A DNA stretch of 64,000 bases from contig NZ_LVJI01000001.1 in assembly GCF_001637225.1 (NCBI RefSeq), positions 248,001-312,000 of the forward strand, written 5' to 3'. The notes under the pieces were generated by a model. The model saw nothing but the letters and a program-made list of their open reading frames with translations, searched no databases and was not told where the DNA came from. The position numbers were made by a program, and so were the translations under genes. The DNA is from Paenibacillus antarcticus (GTDB taxonomy: Bacteria > Bacillota > Bacilli > Paenibacillales > Paenibacillaceae). The first letter of the stretch is position 1. Each line of letters begins with the position of its first letter. Below, piece by piece: positions 53,854-63,016 of this stretch.

Positions 53854-54848
53854 GGCTTCACAAGTTCAGGATAGATCGCACTTGCAATTTCTTTAAGACC
53901 TTCTGTCACACGTGGTCCCGGACGACTAATTAGATTATCATCTAATCCATAAATCGTATTATTCTTAATAGCCGTTATTTGATCCCAGCCATTACGTGCT
54001 TTAATAATCTCGTCTAATTTTTTCTTTGTTTTGTCATCCACAACATTCTTGGAGAATAGAATCACATCAGGATTATCATTAATGATTTTCTCTTCACTAA
54101 TTTCATTCCATCCCACCGTATCCGCAGCAACGTTAACTCCACCGGCGAGATTAATTAAGTCATTCATATACTCCCCACTACCTACTGTCCAACCCGGAGA
54201 AAACTCAATATAAACTTTCTTTTTCTGTTCAGGTGTAAGTGATTTAACCGCTTCTGTCACTTCATCCCGATCGTGTTTGATTTTATCTACAACGGTTTTG
54301 GCTTCTGCTTGATGATCTGTAATCTGGCCGAACACTTCAATATTTGAAATGACATCATCCACCGTTTTCGGATCTGTCTTGTAGATCGTAATTCCTAGAT
54401 CACGCAGATGTTTTGCAGCCTCTACACTCATAGAGATACCTGTTACTACGAGGTCCGGTTGTGCAGCAATCATTGCTTCCTCATTAGGATTATACAATCC
54501 ACCCATTTTAGGCTTCGTTGTCACAGCTGCTGGGTAATCATCATAATCAGATACACCAACAATCTGTTCATCCAATCCTAGTGCAAATAAGCTTTCTGTC
54601 TCTGCTGGAGAAATAGATATAATCTTCTTTGGTGCCTCTTTAAAAGTGATCTCCTCACCTGTCGCATCCTTCACCGTTAGAGGATACACCGTTGCTGCAC
54701 TTGCCTCTTCAACAGCTGGCGTCACCTGCTCGGTTGGTGCTGGCGCTGTTCCTTGCTTCGGTTCATTATTAACGCCACAAGCTGCGAGCGAAAGTACTAA
54801 CATGATTGCTAAGGCGCCCGTAGTCCAATTCTTCCATAATTGCTTCAT
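53850..54848 (-). CDS. btuF: Corrinoid-binding lipoprotein (BtuF-like)
   Basis: 332-aa class III binding protein. Lipobox LAACG (Cys24), then an Asn/Pro/Ala/Glu linker to residue 54. The Peripla_BP_2 fold begins at TVKDATGEEITFKEAPKKIISISPAETESLFALGLDEQIVGVSDYDDYP. Placement first behind a cobalamin riboswitch with btuC and btuD following makes vitamin B12/cobinamide the expected ligand. Confidence 0.92.
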   Translation of the reverse strand: MKQLWKNWTTGALAIMLVLSLAACGVNNEPKQGTAPAPTEQVTPAVEEASAATVYPLTVKDATGEEITFKEAPKKIISISPAETESLFALGLDEQIVGVSDYDDYPAAVTTKPKMGGLYNPNEEAMIAAQPDLVVTGISMSVEAAKHLRDLGITIYKTDPKTVDDVISNIEVFGQITDHQAEAKTVVDKIKHDRDEVTEAVKSLTPEQKKKVYIEFSPGWTVGSGEYMNDLINLAGGVNVAADTVGWNEISEEKIINDNPDVILFSKNVVDDKTKKKLDEIIKARNGWDQITAIKNNTIYGLDDNLISRPGPRVTEGLKEIASAIYPELVKP

Positions 54849-54951
54849 TTTCTTATTTCTCTCCTCTATCTTCTAATTTATTCATAACATGCGAGATGCT
54901 TCCCTTGTTCAACCATTGAATCGTCTATACGAAAGTCTATCCTTACACAAC

Positions 54952-54990
54952 AAAAAAAGCCTGATCCTCTTGTTCAGACAAGAATCAGGG
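54952..54990 (-). terminator. Terminator at the end of the cobalamin riboswitch
   Basis: Outer stem CCTGAT/ATCAGG and inner TCTTGT/ACAAGA with a TCAG loop, then CTTTTTTTG on the minus strand. It sits between the aptamer and btuF, so cobalamin binding most likely ends transcription here. Confidence 0.85.
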
Positions 54991-55049
54991 ATTACGTCTA
55001 TGCAGAATTCATGGTAATTACCCATAAGTGTCTGCAGGCTATGTACCAC

Positions 55050-55275
55050 AATGAATTGAATCACAGGCACTTGCACAAGCCAAACGTAATCCTTTCCTCG
55101 AAGGACCGTCGTACTTCTCGTAAGGCAGGTCTCCTGACTAACAGGTTAGCTAATATCCTCACCTTCCCATCCTGCTTGACGCAGAACAGTGGTACATTGA
55201 GAATATCCCTGTTTCACAGTGGCGGGACCGTACCGGAATTACACCGGCTTCCCTTTTAACTAGGCATAGAGGTAA
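55050..55275 (-). promoter_or_regulatory. Cobalamin riboswitch
   Basis: On the minus strand the core shows AAGGGAAGCCGGTG, AATTCCGG, ACGGTCCCGCCACTGTGA and the B12 box AGTCAGGAGACCTGCC (about 55123-55139), the hallmark order of the adenosylcobalamin/cobalamin aptamer. It controls btuF-btuC-btuD-cobT-cobU-cobS-cobQ. A -10 TATAAT lies at 55312-55317. Confidence 0.95.
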
Positions 55276-55412
55276 CAATTTATACTTCTAATTTCTAGAC
55301 CTCACAAGTTTATTATATTCATTTAAGGACAAGTCTTACTTCTCTATTCAAAATTATAGGTTAAAAAGAGTCACCTTACAATCCAATTATTAGAAATCCC
55401 CTAATTCGTCAT

Positions 55413-56012
55413 TTATACCCGGCCTCTCCATTTCCCATCATGCAAAGTAAGCTTCAACGATGTAATACTTCCTGGATCAACCGTGTAATCCCAAAACTTC
55501 GAGTCTGGAATCATCATGGATGCAAGTTGTCTTATAACCCCTCCATGCGTAACAATCAGCACAGAAGATACCGCATTATCATGATTATTTTCCTTCATGT
55601 AACCAACCAGACTGTCCATGAAACCCCTAAGTCTCGCCTGAAAACGCCCCCATGATTCGCCACTTGGTGGAGTTACGGATTGAGGGTTGTCTATCCATGC
55701 TCGATAATGAATAGATTCCTTTAACTGATCGTAGTTCTTCCCCTCCCACTCACCGAAATCCATTTCTCGTAACCGCTGATCAAAGAGCACCTTATCTTGT
55801 GATATAGGATAGATATACTCTAACGTTTCTCTACATCTTTTCAAATCACTACAGAACACCTGATGAAATTCTCTTCCTTCGAGTTCTTCTTTCAGGGACA
55901 AAAGTTCCATTAGCGACTCCGGAAGGATACCTAAATCTGTATGTCCTAAATAACGTTTATCCTTATTCCACTGTGTTCTGCCATGTCGAATACAGATCAG
56001 TTCTAACTCCAT
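55413..56012 (-). CDS. cobC: Histidine phosphatase, alpha-ribazole phosphatase type
   Basis: 199-aa phosphoglycerate-mutase-like phosphatase. RHG motif ICIRHGRTQWN near residue 8, second His in VTHGGVIRQL, and FGEWEGKNYDQL. CobC removes the 5'-phosphate of alpha-ribazole-P or cobalamin-5'-P; the assignment rests on its place behind cbiB. I start at ATG 56012 inside the cbiB stop region (AGGCGGAAACTT); a longer in-frame start at 56048 lies deeper in cbiB. Confidence 0.85.
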   Translation of the reverse strand: MELELICIRHGRTQWNKDKRYLGHTDLGILPESLMELLSLKEELEGREFHQVFCSDLKRCRETLEYIYPISQDKVLFDQRLREMDFGEWEGKNYDQLKESIHYRAWIDNPQSVTPPSGESWGRFQARLRGFMDSLVGYMKENNHDNAVSSVLIVTHGGVIRQLASMMIPDSKFWDYTVDPGSITSLKLTLHDGKWRGRV

Positions 56013-56977
56013 AAGTTTCCGCCTATCATCCAAAGGAACAGCATGCACACTACGAGGAATAATAATGACGCCATTAGCATTAATCTTACGGTTGACTGAA
56101 TATCTCCCTTTGTCATTGGACGAGAAAGCTCTCCCATATAAGCACGAAAAGATACCACACCATGGTACACGTTCTCGCCCCCGAGGCGAATACCTAGAGC
56201 ACCCGCTACAGCCGATTCAGGGAACCCACTGTTGGGACTTGGATGGAGACGGGCATCATGTCTAATCGTTCGATAAGATTTCTTGTAATCCAGACGCATA
56301 ATCCAACTACTAGCGACCAGTAATAGAGCTGTTATTCGAGCTGGAATATAGTTAGCAATGTCATCCAACCGAGCGGAAGCCCATCCTAGATTTATGTATT
56401 TATCATTCTTATAACCAACCATGGAATCAAGCGTATTCACAGCACGGTAAGCCACGGCGAGTGGAGCACCTCCAATAAGTGCAAAGAACAAGGGAGATAC
56501 GATGGCATCCACAATATTTTCTGCGACGGTCTCAACCGTTCCACGAACAATCTCTGGCTCGTCTAAGTGCGCTGTATCCCTACCAACAATCATACCAAGA
56601 GAACGTCTTGCAGCAGATAAATCACCACGATGAAGATGCCCATACACTTCCATTCCTGCATCTTTAAGCCCTTTCGTAGCAATGGTCGTAGCAATCAAGA
56701 AGACCTCCACTCCCGCTGCAAGCCACGGATGAATTAGATACAGTCCTCGCAATACTATCCATGTTATAAGGAACGATCCTCCTACTATAATGATTGGGAG
56801 TAGAATTCCGGCTCGTTTCAATTTCACAGGATGAGAGATGTACTTCCGAATCACTTTCTCTAACCGCTTGATGCCATTACCCATACCTATAACAGGGTGG
56901 GGAAGCGAACGCGGATCTCCAATGATCAGATCTAACAGGTATGCAGCCCATAGCATGAATATTGCCCAGCCCATCAC
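56003..56977 (-). CDS. cbiB: Adenosylcobinamide-phosphate synthase
   Basis: 324-aa membrane protein that attaches aminopropanol phosphate to cobyric acid. Motifs LLDLIIGDPRSLPHPVIGMGNGIKRLEK (N-terminal), GRDTAHLDEPEIVRGTVETVAENIVDA, and DARLHPSPNSGFPESAVAGALGIRLGG. Overlaps the cbiZ stop by 4 nt. Confidence 0.95.
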   Translation of the reverse strand: MMGWAIFMLWAAYLLDLIIGDPRSLPHPVIGMGNGIKRLEKVIRKYISHPVKLKRAGILLPIIIVGGSFLITWIVLRGLYLIHPWLAAGVEVFLIATTIATKGLKDAGMEVYGHLHRGDLSAARRSLGMIVGRDTAHLDEPEIVRGTVETVAENIVDAIVSPLFFALIGGAPLAVAYRAVNTLDSMVGYKNDKYINLGWASARLDDIANYIPARITALLLVASSWIMRLDYKKSYRTIRHDARLHPSPNSGFPESAVAGALGIRLGGENVYHGVVSFRAYMGELSRPMTKGDIQSTVRLMLMASLLFLVVCMLFLWMIGGNLWS

Positions 56978-57699
56978 AACTTACTCACTCCTGCCGCTCC
57001 CAAGCTCTCTATCACCGTTCCATAAACCACGCGTCCAATAGCGCCTCCCAGATCCGTCGCCGTGCCACAATATCGATGTTGAATAGGATACGTTAACGAT
57101 TGACTAACACCTAACACAATAGCATCCGTCGTAGTTCCTGTAGCCACGAGTCCATTCTCTGCATCACGGATTCCTAGATCAGCTAGCGCAGCAGCCTTTG
57201 CTTCTACGGCAGTAATAACAGCATTCACCATTGCCGCTTGTGTCATTCTAGCTTCAATCATGAGCATGATATTAATCGTTCCAGGTTGATAGACTGGGAA
57301 CGTGGTTCGCTCAGATCCAGCACGTGCACCATTCGAAACCCCGGCCGTAGTACAACAGAACACAGAAGCGTCCTCCCCGGCCTCTTCAGACACGGAAGTA
57401 TACTCCAAACGAACAGCCGTCAACAATCCGGCGGTCGATTCCAGAGGATATCCCCACGCCTGAAATAACGTTTCCACATCCTTTTCCGGATGACTGCATT
57501 CATAGAACCGATCCACATAAATATTAGCAATTCGATCTATCTTACCCATGCCTCCACCATGTATAGAACTGCTGAGACTATCTATTGGTGAAGGGATATG
57601 AAGTAGTAAATGCCGTTCTTGTCGGGTTAGTGTAAGCCCCGGCCAGACTAAAGATTTATAAGGGGCATTATCCCCATTCAAAAAGGGTGTTGTCATCAT
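56974..57699 (-). CDS. cbiZ: Adenosylcobinamide amidohydrolase CbiZ
   Basis: 241-aa CbiZ-family hydrolase which cuts the aminopropanol off adenosylcobinamide to give adenosylcobyric acid for re-entry into the pathway. Features include LLTAVRLEYTSVSEE, TAGVSNGARAGSE, INIMLMIEARMTQAAMVNAVITAVEAKAAAL and GTTTDAIVLG. Placed right behind cobD and before cbiB, which supplies the replacement linker. Start ATG-ATG at 57699. Confidence 0.92.
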   Translation of the reverse strand: MMTTPFLNGDNAPYKSLVWPGLTLTRQERHLLLHIPSPIDSLSSSIHGGGMGKIDRIANIYVDRFYECSHPEKDVETLFQAWGYPLESTAGLLTAVRLEYTSVSEEAGEDASVFCCTTAGVSNGARAGSERTTFPVYQPGTINIMLMIEARMTQAAMVNAVITAVEAKAAALADLGIRDAENGLVATGTTTDAIVLGVSQSLTYPIQHRYCGTATDLGGAIGRVVYGTVIESLGAAGVSKL

Positions 57700-57742
57700 T
57701 GATCTCCTATTCCTATAGAGGGTTCAAAAACTCATTCTTATC

Positions 57743-58834
57743 CTAAATTCTCTTCGTGATTACATGCTGTATCTCTTTCAGAAATACCTGATTTGCGTCC
57801 GTCCCTTTGACCGCAATTCGAATATGGCTCTCTCCCAGACCAGGGTACATCGCACAACTACGAATTAATATCCCTCGCATTCCAAGTTCTCGCTGCATAT
57901 CAATCGATCGCCATGGAGCGGGTAACTTCACGAGCAAGAAATTAGCTTCTCCAGGGCTTACTTCACACCCTAAATTTGTGAGCCCTTGAACGAGCACTAC
58001 TCGCTCATTAGATATCAACTCCAAAGTACTGCGCTCGAATTCTTCACCGCTATGAAGCGCTGCCTCACCCGCCAACAAAGCCAGTCCATTTACACTCCAT
58101 GTCACTTGCTTACCAGTCATCGATCTAATGACATCTGGATGTGCCAATGTGTAGCCTAATCGCAGACCTGGTATCGCATAGAACTTGGTCATAGACCTTA
58201 CCAGTATCGTACGAGGATATTTCTCAAGTTCTGACAGCAAGGAAGCTTGCTGTTGTTGCGCAATGAAGTCAATAAAAGCTTCATCTATGACCATATACGT
58301 TTGCCATTGTTCAGCCATCTCAGCTAATATACGTAGCTCTCGAAGCGAATACTGGACCCCATTAGGATTGTTAGGCTGTCCAATAAATAATAGATCCACC
58401 TGTTGTAGCAATTCTCCTATTTCCTCAACTGCTGCTTTCCAATCCTTATCCTCTCTACCACGTATCGAATATACTTCTACATTGAATTGTTCCGACAACT
58501 GCCGATATTCAGAGAAACAAGGTTCAATAATACCCACCTTCTGTAGATCAAGTCCAAGTAAAATCAGTGACATACACTCTGCTGCACCATTTCCTACACA
58601 GATGTTATCTTCGCCGATTTTTAACTTTTGTCCAAGGATATATTTAAATTGTCGATGGCCTGGATCAGGATACCTGATGATAGACGATAGGGCACCATCT
58701 AATTGCTTTAGTACATGTTCAGGTGGACCCAGTGGATTGATGTTGGCACTGAAATCAAGGAACGATCCCTCTTCTCTTCCATATGCCTTGGCTGCACTTT
58801 CCAAATCTCCTCCATGTCCGTAACGTTCTAACAT
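57743..58834 (-). CDS. cobD: Threonine-phosphate decarboxylase (PLP-dependent)
   Basis: 363-aa class I/II fold aminotransferase relative. The PLP lysine is in RSMTKFYAIPGLRLGY (Lys about 219), with FLDFSANINPLGPP near residue 30 and DEAFIDF. It decarboxylates threonine-O-3-phosphate to (R)-1-amino-2-propanol phosphate, the CbiB substrate. Histidinol-phosphate aminotransferases look similar, but the N-terminus HGGDLESAAKAYG and the setting favour CobD. First gene of its unit. Confidence 0.92.
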   Translation of the reverse strand: MLERYGHGGDLESAAKAYGREEGSFLDFSANINPLGPPEHVLKQLDGALSSIIRYPDPGHRQFKYILGQKLKIGEDNICVGNGAAECMSLILLGLDLQKVGIIEPCFSEYRQLSEQFNVEVYSIRGREDKDWKAAVEEIGELLQQVDLLFIGQPNNPNGVQYSLRELRILAEMAEQWQTYMVIDEAFIDFIAQQQQASLLSELEKYPRTILVRSMTKFYAIPGLRLGYTLAHPDVIRSMTGKQVTWSVNGLALLAGEAALHSGEEFERSTLELISNERVVLVQGLTNLGCEVSPGEANFLLVKLPAPWRSIDMQRELGMRGILIRSCAMYPGLGESHIRIAVKGTDANQVFLKEIQHVITKRI

Positions 58835-58879
58835 TCTAATGACACCTCTATCTTAAAGTTCTCCATTATATTACTTTCA

Positions 58880-58908
58880 TTATTACGTGGGTTCTTCCTT
58901 TGCGTCAA
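58880..58908 (-). promoter_or_regulatory. Promoter of cobD-cbiZ-cbiB-cobC
   Basis: TTGACG (58903-58908), 17 bp and TAATAA (58880-58885) on the minus strand. No riboswitch fits in the 50-nt leader, so this unit is not directly under the B12 switch. Confidence 0.65.
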
Positions 58909-59002
58909 TTCAAAAGTCTTTTTGTTTCTAATCAACAATTAGTTTACAATTACGTGTAGATGTCATGTCACCATAAGTATTATAGTAACGGAGGAGTATA
59001 CC

Positions 59003-60004
59003 ATGCTTTTCATTGATAACCAAGGGATCCATGATCCTGCTATAAATCTCGCAATAGAGGAATTTGCGCTAAAGCACCTTCCTATGGACGATAGTTATTT
59101 GCTTTTCTATATTAATCATCCATCCATTATCATTGGTAAACATCAGAATACCATTGAAGAGATTAACCAAGAATATTGTAAAGAAAATAATGTACAAATC
59201 GTACGCCGTTTATCTGGTGGGGGCGCTGTCTATCATGATCTAGGTAACCTTAATTTCAGCTTTATTACCAAAGATGACGGACAATCATTCCATAATTTCT
59301 TGAAATTCACCCAACCTGTTATAGATGCTCTTCAAAAAATGGGTGTGAACGCGGAACTCAGTGGTCGCAATGACCTACAAGTTGGTGAAAAGAAGATTTC
59401 TGGTAATGCTCAATTCTCCACCCGTGGACGTATGTTTAGCCATGGTACACTCATGTTCAACCTCAACTTAGATAATGTCCAGGCGTCACTTAACGTCAAC
59501 CCAGAGAAATTCAAATCGAAGAGCACCAAATCCGTTCGGAGTCGCGTTGCCAACATAAGTGAACTTATGGAAGGCTCAATGACGATTGAGGATTTCCGAG
59601 CTGAGCTCCTACGTTCCATATTCGGAATGGATGTGCAAGATGTTCCACAATACCATTTAACAGAAGCAGATTGGGAACAGATCAATCAGATATCCAAGGA
59701 ACACTATCAGAATTGGGATTGGAACTATGGTATATCACCTGAATCCAATGTTAAACATTCCAAGAAGTTCCCTGTCGGTATTATTGATCTACGTATGAAC
59801 ATTAACGAAGGCAGAATCCATGACATCAAGATTTATGGTGATTTCTTCGGGGTAGGCGATGTAGCCGATATCGAAAATGCGCTGCATGATAAACGATATG
59901 AAGAAGCTGAAGTGCGCGAGGCCTTAGCTAATCTAGATATGAAACATTACTTCGGTAATCTTGAGTTGGATGATTTTGTTGGACTTGTGTTTCTGGAAGA
60001 TTAG
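59003..60004 (+). CDS. lplJ: Lipoate-protein ligase A (LplJ-like)
   Basis: 333 aa. Motif RRLSGGGAVYHDLGNLNFSFI (residues 70-90) and the catalytic Lys in GRNDLQVGEKKISGNAQF. The C-terminal accessory domain is present, from about residue 250. It activates free lipoate with ATP and attaches it to E2 proteins such as OdhB. Start ATG 59003 with GGAGGAG. Monocistronic, ending in a strong terminator. Confidence 0.94.
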   Translation: MLFIDNQGIHDPAINLAIEEFALKHLPMDDSYLLFYINHPSIIIGKHQNTIEEINQEYCKENNVQIVRRLSGGGAVYHDLGNLNFSFITKDDGQSFHNFLKFTQPVIDALQKMGVNAELSGRNDLQVGEKKISGNAQFSTRGRMFSHGTLMFNLNLDNVQASLNVNPEKFKSKSTKSVRSRVANISELMEGSMTIEDFRAELLRSIFGMDVQDVPQYHLTEADWEQINQISKEHYQNWDWNYGISPESNVKHSKKFPVGIIDLRMNINEGRIHDIKIYGDFFGVGDVADIENALHDKRYEEAEVREALANLDMKHYFGNLELDDFVGLVFLED

Positions 60005-60025
60005 GATATTGACCCATATGACAAT

Positions 60026-60073
60026 AATGGATAGGGACCTCAGCTATTTTCTGAGGACCCTATCCATTTTTTT
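60026..60073 (+). terminator. Terminator after lplJ
   Basis: Stem AATGGATAGGG...CCTCAG with CTGAGG...CCCTATCCATT around a 7-nt loop (one mispair), then TTTTTTTA. Confidence 0.9.
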
Positions 60074-60125
60074 ATCATGTCATCCATAGATAAACTGCAA
60101 TATAAGTGAACCTGTAACACACTTA

Positions 60126-60869
60126 TTATTTAGGAATCTCCAGCTCCACTTCATTGAGAATTCGCACAAAATCTAAGTTAATACCATCACTGTCGAAGCT
60201 ACTTCCATTTACGGTGTTCTCAGGAAAAACTACCTTTCCGAGCTCTCCGTAAGGAATCCAACCAACATACATCGTTGAAGATGGGGTGTTCATTTGGAAG
60301 AGAGAAGGAGGTTGATTAGCCTTACTCAATCGAAGGTTTCTATTCACGAGCTCTGCCCATTCCTTAGGGAACGGAAGTACGCCATAGTTCTTCTTCTGTA
60401 AAGATATCGTCTTCTCTATTTGGATTCGAGGTATATACGTTTCTAGGCTTGCACTACTGTGAAAATCTCTCTCTCCGATGAGATAATACTTGAGCTCTCG
60501 TAATTCATCTTTGGGGTCCATATTCCATACAATATAATGCGTTGAAGCATCCCTCTCGTTAATTTTCCAGATATATGGCTCTCCCCTTGTATCGATCCTT
60601 CCCAGCTTCCATTGAAACCGATCCCATACCCAGAAGCTCATACCATAAAGATTATCCCCTGAGATAAAAGGAACAAATACATGTCTGCTATCTAGCGGAA
60701 TAACATCTGAGATGATTCCGACATTCGCCTCTGCGTATAGCTCATTCATAGCTTTAATTGCCTGCGCGTTGTTCGGAAAAGATGTTGGCTTTCCGTAAAA
60801 GAACAAATAACCAATTAAAGCTATGATAACGAGTAGAATGGGGATCATCACCAGTTTCTTATTCATCAT
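60126..60869 (-). CDS. Membrane-anchored protein of unknown function (247 aa)
   Basis: An N-terminal TM helix (about residues 4-24, MIPILLVIIALIGYLFFYG) anchors a 220-residue outer part. Visible pieces are DVIPLDSRHVFVPFISGDNLYGMSFWVWDRFQWKLGRIDTRG and FQMNTPSSTMYVGWIPYGELGKVVFPE. No catalytic motif or known domain is recognised. It overlaps the upstream gene by 11 nt and follows it in the same reading direction, so the pair is translationally coupled. Third gene of an unnamed cluster. Confidence 0.75.
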   Translation of the reverse strand: MMNKKLVMIPILLVIIALIGYLFFYGKPTSFPNNAQAIKAMNELYAEANVGIISDVIPLDSRHVFVPFISGDNLYGMSFWVWDRFQWKLGRIDTRGEPYIWKINERDASTHYIVWNMDPKDELRELKYYLIGERDFHSSASLETYIPRIQIEKTISLQKKNYGVLPFPKEWAELVNRNLRLSKANQPPSLFQMNTPSSTMYVGWIPYGELGKVVFPENTVNGSSFDSDGINLDFVRILNEVELEIPK

Positions 60870-61590
60870 GACGAACCCCCATATCTATAAGCGGTTCCTT
60901 AGAGCGATAGTAATAGCTCTGATTAGCTGTTGTAATTAACAGTCCTTTACCGTCATCTTGAATATACATAGTAGAATCACGACCACTTCCCCATCTTGGG
61001 AGTGCCCCTAATAACGCATACGGGAAATGCTCCTTTTGATAATAAGGTTCAGATTCCATAGAGGACTCTTGGTACCACTCCAAACCCATGTCCATAATAT
61101 CAACAGCTTCAACATCCCTTAGCTGGTCTTGGAATCGCTCCTTGTTGAGAACAGCTTGAAGCCCAGATGGGTGAATGGCTACAATATAAGCATTCTCAAG
61201 GTCTGAAATATACGTAGATGCATCCTCCTTAGGATAAACCCAGTTATCCATGAACCCAGACATTAACGTTGTAAATAAGAAAATAAAATTAGCCCAAAAC
61301 CCAATCCAAGCAAATGCTCTATACGTTTGCCATGATGCTTTAGATAACAATCCAACTAATATCCACACACCAAGAGGAAGTATGGATAATTTCGTAGACA
61401 CATGCATTAGGTTCAGATTTATTGTGAATGAGAACATTCCGACCAAGACAACGAGAATAACTTTCCAAAACGAGGGCTTCTCTTGCCTCTTCAAATAATG
61501 TCGTGATACGAGAATAAGAACAATTAACCAACCTAATATCCCACCCGCAATGAAGACGACGTTATGAGGTAACTCTAGCTGAAAAGACAT
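60859..61590 (-). CDS. Integral membrane protein of unknown function (243 aa)
   Basis: About four TM helices lie in the first 120 residues (NVVFIAGGILGWLIVLILVS; FWKVILVVLVGMFSF; LSILPLGVWILVGLLS; FAWIGFWANFIFLFTTLMS). A soluble C-terminal half follows (YISDLENAYIVAIHPSGLQAVLNKERFQDQLRDVEAVDIM... YMYIQDD-like). The start is uncertain: ATG 61590 is best spaced to GGAAGGGGG, while a TTG further up (61611) is also in frame. Not recognised. It lies 41 bp after the secreted-protein gene. Confidence 0.72.
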   Translation of the reverse strand: MSFQLELPHNVVFIAGGILGWLIVLILVSRHYLKRQEKPSFWKVILVVLVGMFSFTINLNLMHVSTKLSILPLGVWILVGLLSKASWQTYRAFAWIGFWANFIFLFTTLMSGFMDNWVYPKEDASTYISDLENAYIVAIHPSGLQAVLNKERFQDQLRDVEAVDIMDMGLEWYQESSMESEPYYQKEHFPYALLGALPRWGSGRDSTMYIQDDGKGLLITTANQSYYYRSKEPLIDMGVRHDE

Positions 61591-61631
61591 CATCCTCCCC
61601 CTTCCGTACAAATCGACTCTATTATGGACAA

Positions 61632-62840
61632 TTACTTGATTACAGCCGGAATAAGCGGTTTAACTGTAACCTCTTGCAGCCCTATCTTTTCTAGTACTTC
61701 TGGTGTCACGAACAGGCGGAATTGAAACACACGACTATTATTGCGATCTAGTATCATGGTCTGGCCAGTTGGACCTGTCAATTTATATCTATAGTCGTAC
61801 ATATCTCCTTCTCGTTGGCCTACACTTAATTTGAATTTAGATACAAGAGAAAGAAGTGGAATAAACGTCTTCCCTTCTTTTTCAAATGCGTAGGGCACTA
61901 GCTCTGAACCTTGCGAAGTTACAACTTCATATTCATACATGTTACGGATCGGCAGATCAATGATAGGCAACATCTTCACATCTAAATTATCCGGTGCTTT
62001 CATTGTCGGCCGAGTATCGTTCCATTCATATATCTTTTCTTCCTCTTTCTTAGTGAGTAGACTTGATTTCCCTGTTAACAAATCATATTTCCATGGAAGT
62101 CTTTTAGGCTCATTTTTGACAAATACAAAGTTCTGATCTTTCTCTGAATAACGATATAATTTACCTAGTACAAGTTCTTTCTTCTTCCCCGTAGCTGGAT
62201 CATATGTTGAAATCGCCTTTTGTTTCGCAACTGGACTATACTGATTTACAAGCAATGTACTATCAGCAAGCCAATTCAGACCCACATACTGCGAACTTGA
62301 TATCCATTCTTGAAGTTCACCCGTTATCATGTTTTTGAGAAAATAGCTGTGCAATTGATTGTATTGCGCTGTTTTCCCATCCGATGACTTCTCAGTACCG
62401 AAATCAGTCGACTCGAATACTCCCCATTTACGATCTGGTGAAATATCATAGAGATTTCCTCTCACCGCGACCTCTCGTGTTGTATCCAAATAAAGAGGTA
62501 AATAGTAAAATAAATCTCCCCCCGAAATACTTGCAAGACGATTACTGAGCGTTGGCTTAGTAGTCTCTTTCGAAAAACTATTAATACTCGTGAATTTATC
62601 GTCTAACCGAGCCCATTTGCCATCATTCGTTGACACGATTACTTTGCTTAAATATTGATCATTTTCTACGGAACTCCAGTTGAAATATGTTCTACCTGTA
62701 TTTATGTCTGTCCATTCAGCTCTAATCGTTGTCGTATTATCTTCCGCTTGCACTTCAGGTGCAACATACGCTCCCAACACAGAGACCATGAGCATCGTCG
62801 CCAAACCAACTTGTAATCTTGTTTTTTTCAATAAATGCAT
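61632..62840 (-). CDS. Secreted protein, unknown, with stalk-like C-terminus (402 aa)
   Basis: Signal peptide (KKTRLQVGLATMLMVSVLGAYVAPEVQA) cut after Ala33 before EDNTTT. The middle has beta-propeller-like strands (DISPDRKWGVFES, KNMITGELQEWISS, LNWLADSTLLVNQYSP, YDLLTGKSSLL). The last 100 residues (FEKEGKTFIPLLSLVSKFKLSVGQ..., MILDRNNSRV) look like a diverged copper-amine-oxidase-N/stalk repeat. I use ATG 62840 with AAGGAGGATTATAATT; a longer start at 62861 spans that site. First of the three-gene cluster. Confidence 0.75.
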   Translation of the reverse strand: MHLLKKTRLQVGLATMLMVSVLGAYVAPEVQAEDNTTTIRAEWTDINTGRTYFNWSSVENDQYLSKVIVSTNDGKWARLDDKFTSINSFSKETTKPTLSNRLASISGGDLFYYLPLYLDTTREVAVRGNLYDISPDRKWGVFESTDFGTEKSSDGKTAQYNQLHSYFLKNMITGELQEWISSSQYVGLNWLADSTLLVNQYSPVAKQKAISTYDPATGKKKELVLGKLYRYSEKDQNFVFVKNEPKRLPWKYDLLTGKSSLLTKKEEEKIYEWNDTRPTMKAPDNLDVKMLPIIDLPIRNMYEYEVVTSQGSELVPYAFEKEGKTFIPLLSLVSKFKLSVGQREGDMYDYRYKLTGPTGQTMILDRNNSRVFQFRLFVTPEVLEKIGLQEVTVKPLIPAVIK

Positions 62841-62960
62841 AATTATAATCCTCCTTGTCATTCTTCTTTCACTTTACCTAAGACGGTTTATATGTAATAA
62901 AGTTACAAATTTCATGAGTTACATCATTCTAAATTTCACTTCTCAATCGTATCAGCATAT

Positions 62961-63004
62961 AAAAAAACACCGGTATGGCTAGACTTGCTGCCTAATCCCG
63001 GTGT
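62961..63004 (-). terminator. Terminator after the YqkE-like gene
   Basis: CACCGG with CCGGTG around a 24-nt loop, then TTTTTTTATATG on the minus strand. Confidence 0.75.
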
Positions 63005-63016
63005 CCTCACTTGTGC

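Noticed and set aside
53850..54848. Siderophore or heme transporter
   Set aside because: The protein family alone allows it, but the cobalamin riboswitch upstream and cob genes downstream make corrinoid import much more likely.
58185..58823. 212-aa plus-strand frame opposite cobD
   Set aside because: Shadow of cobD, high in Ser and Cys, no start context.
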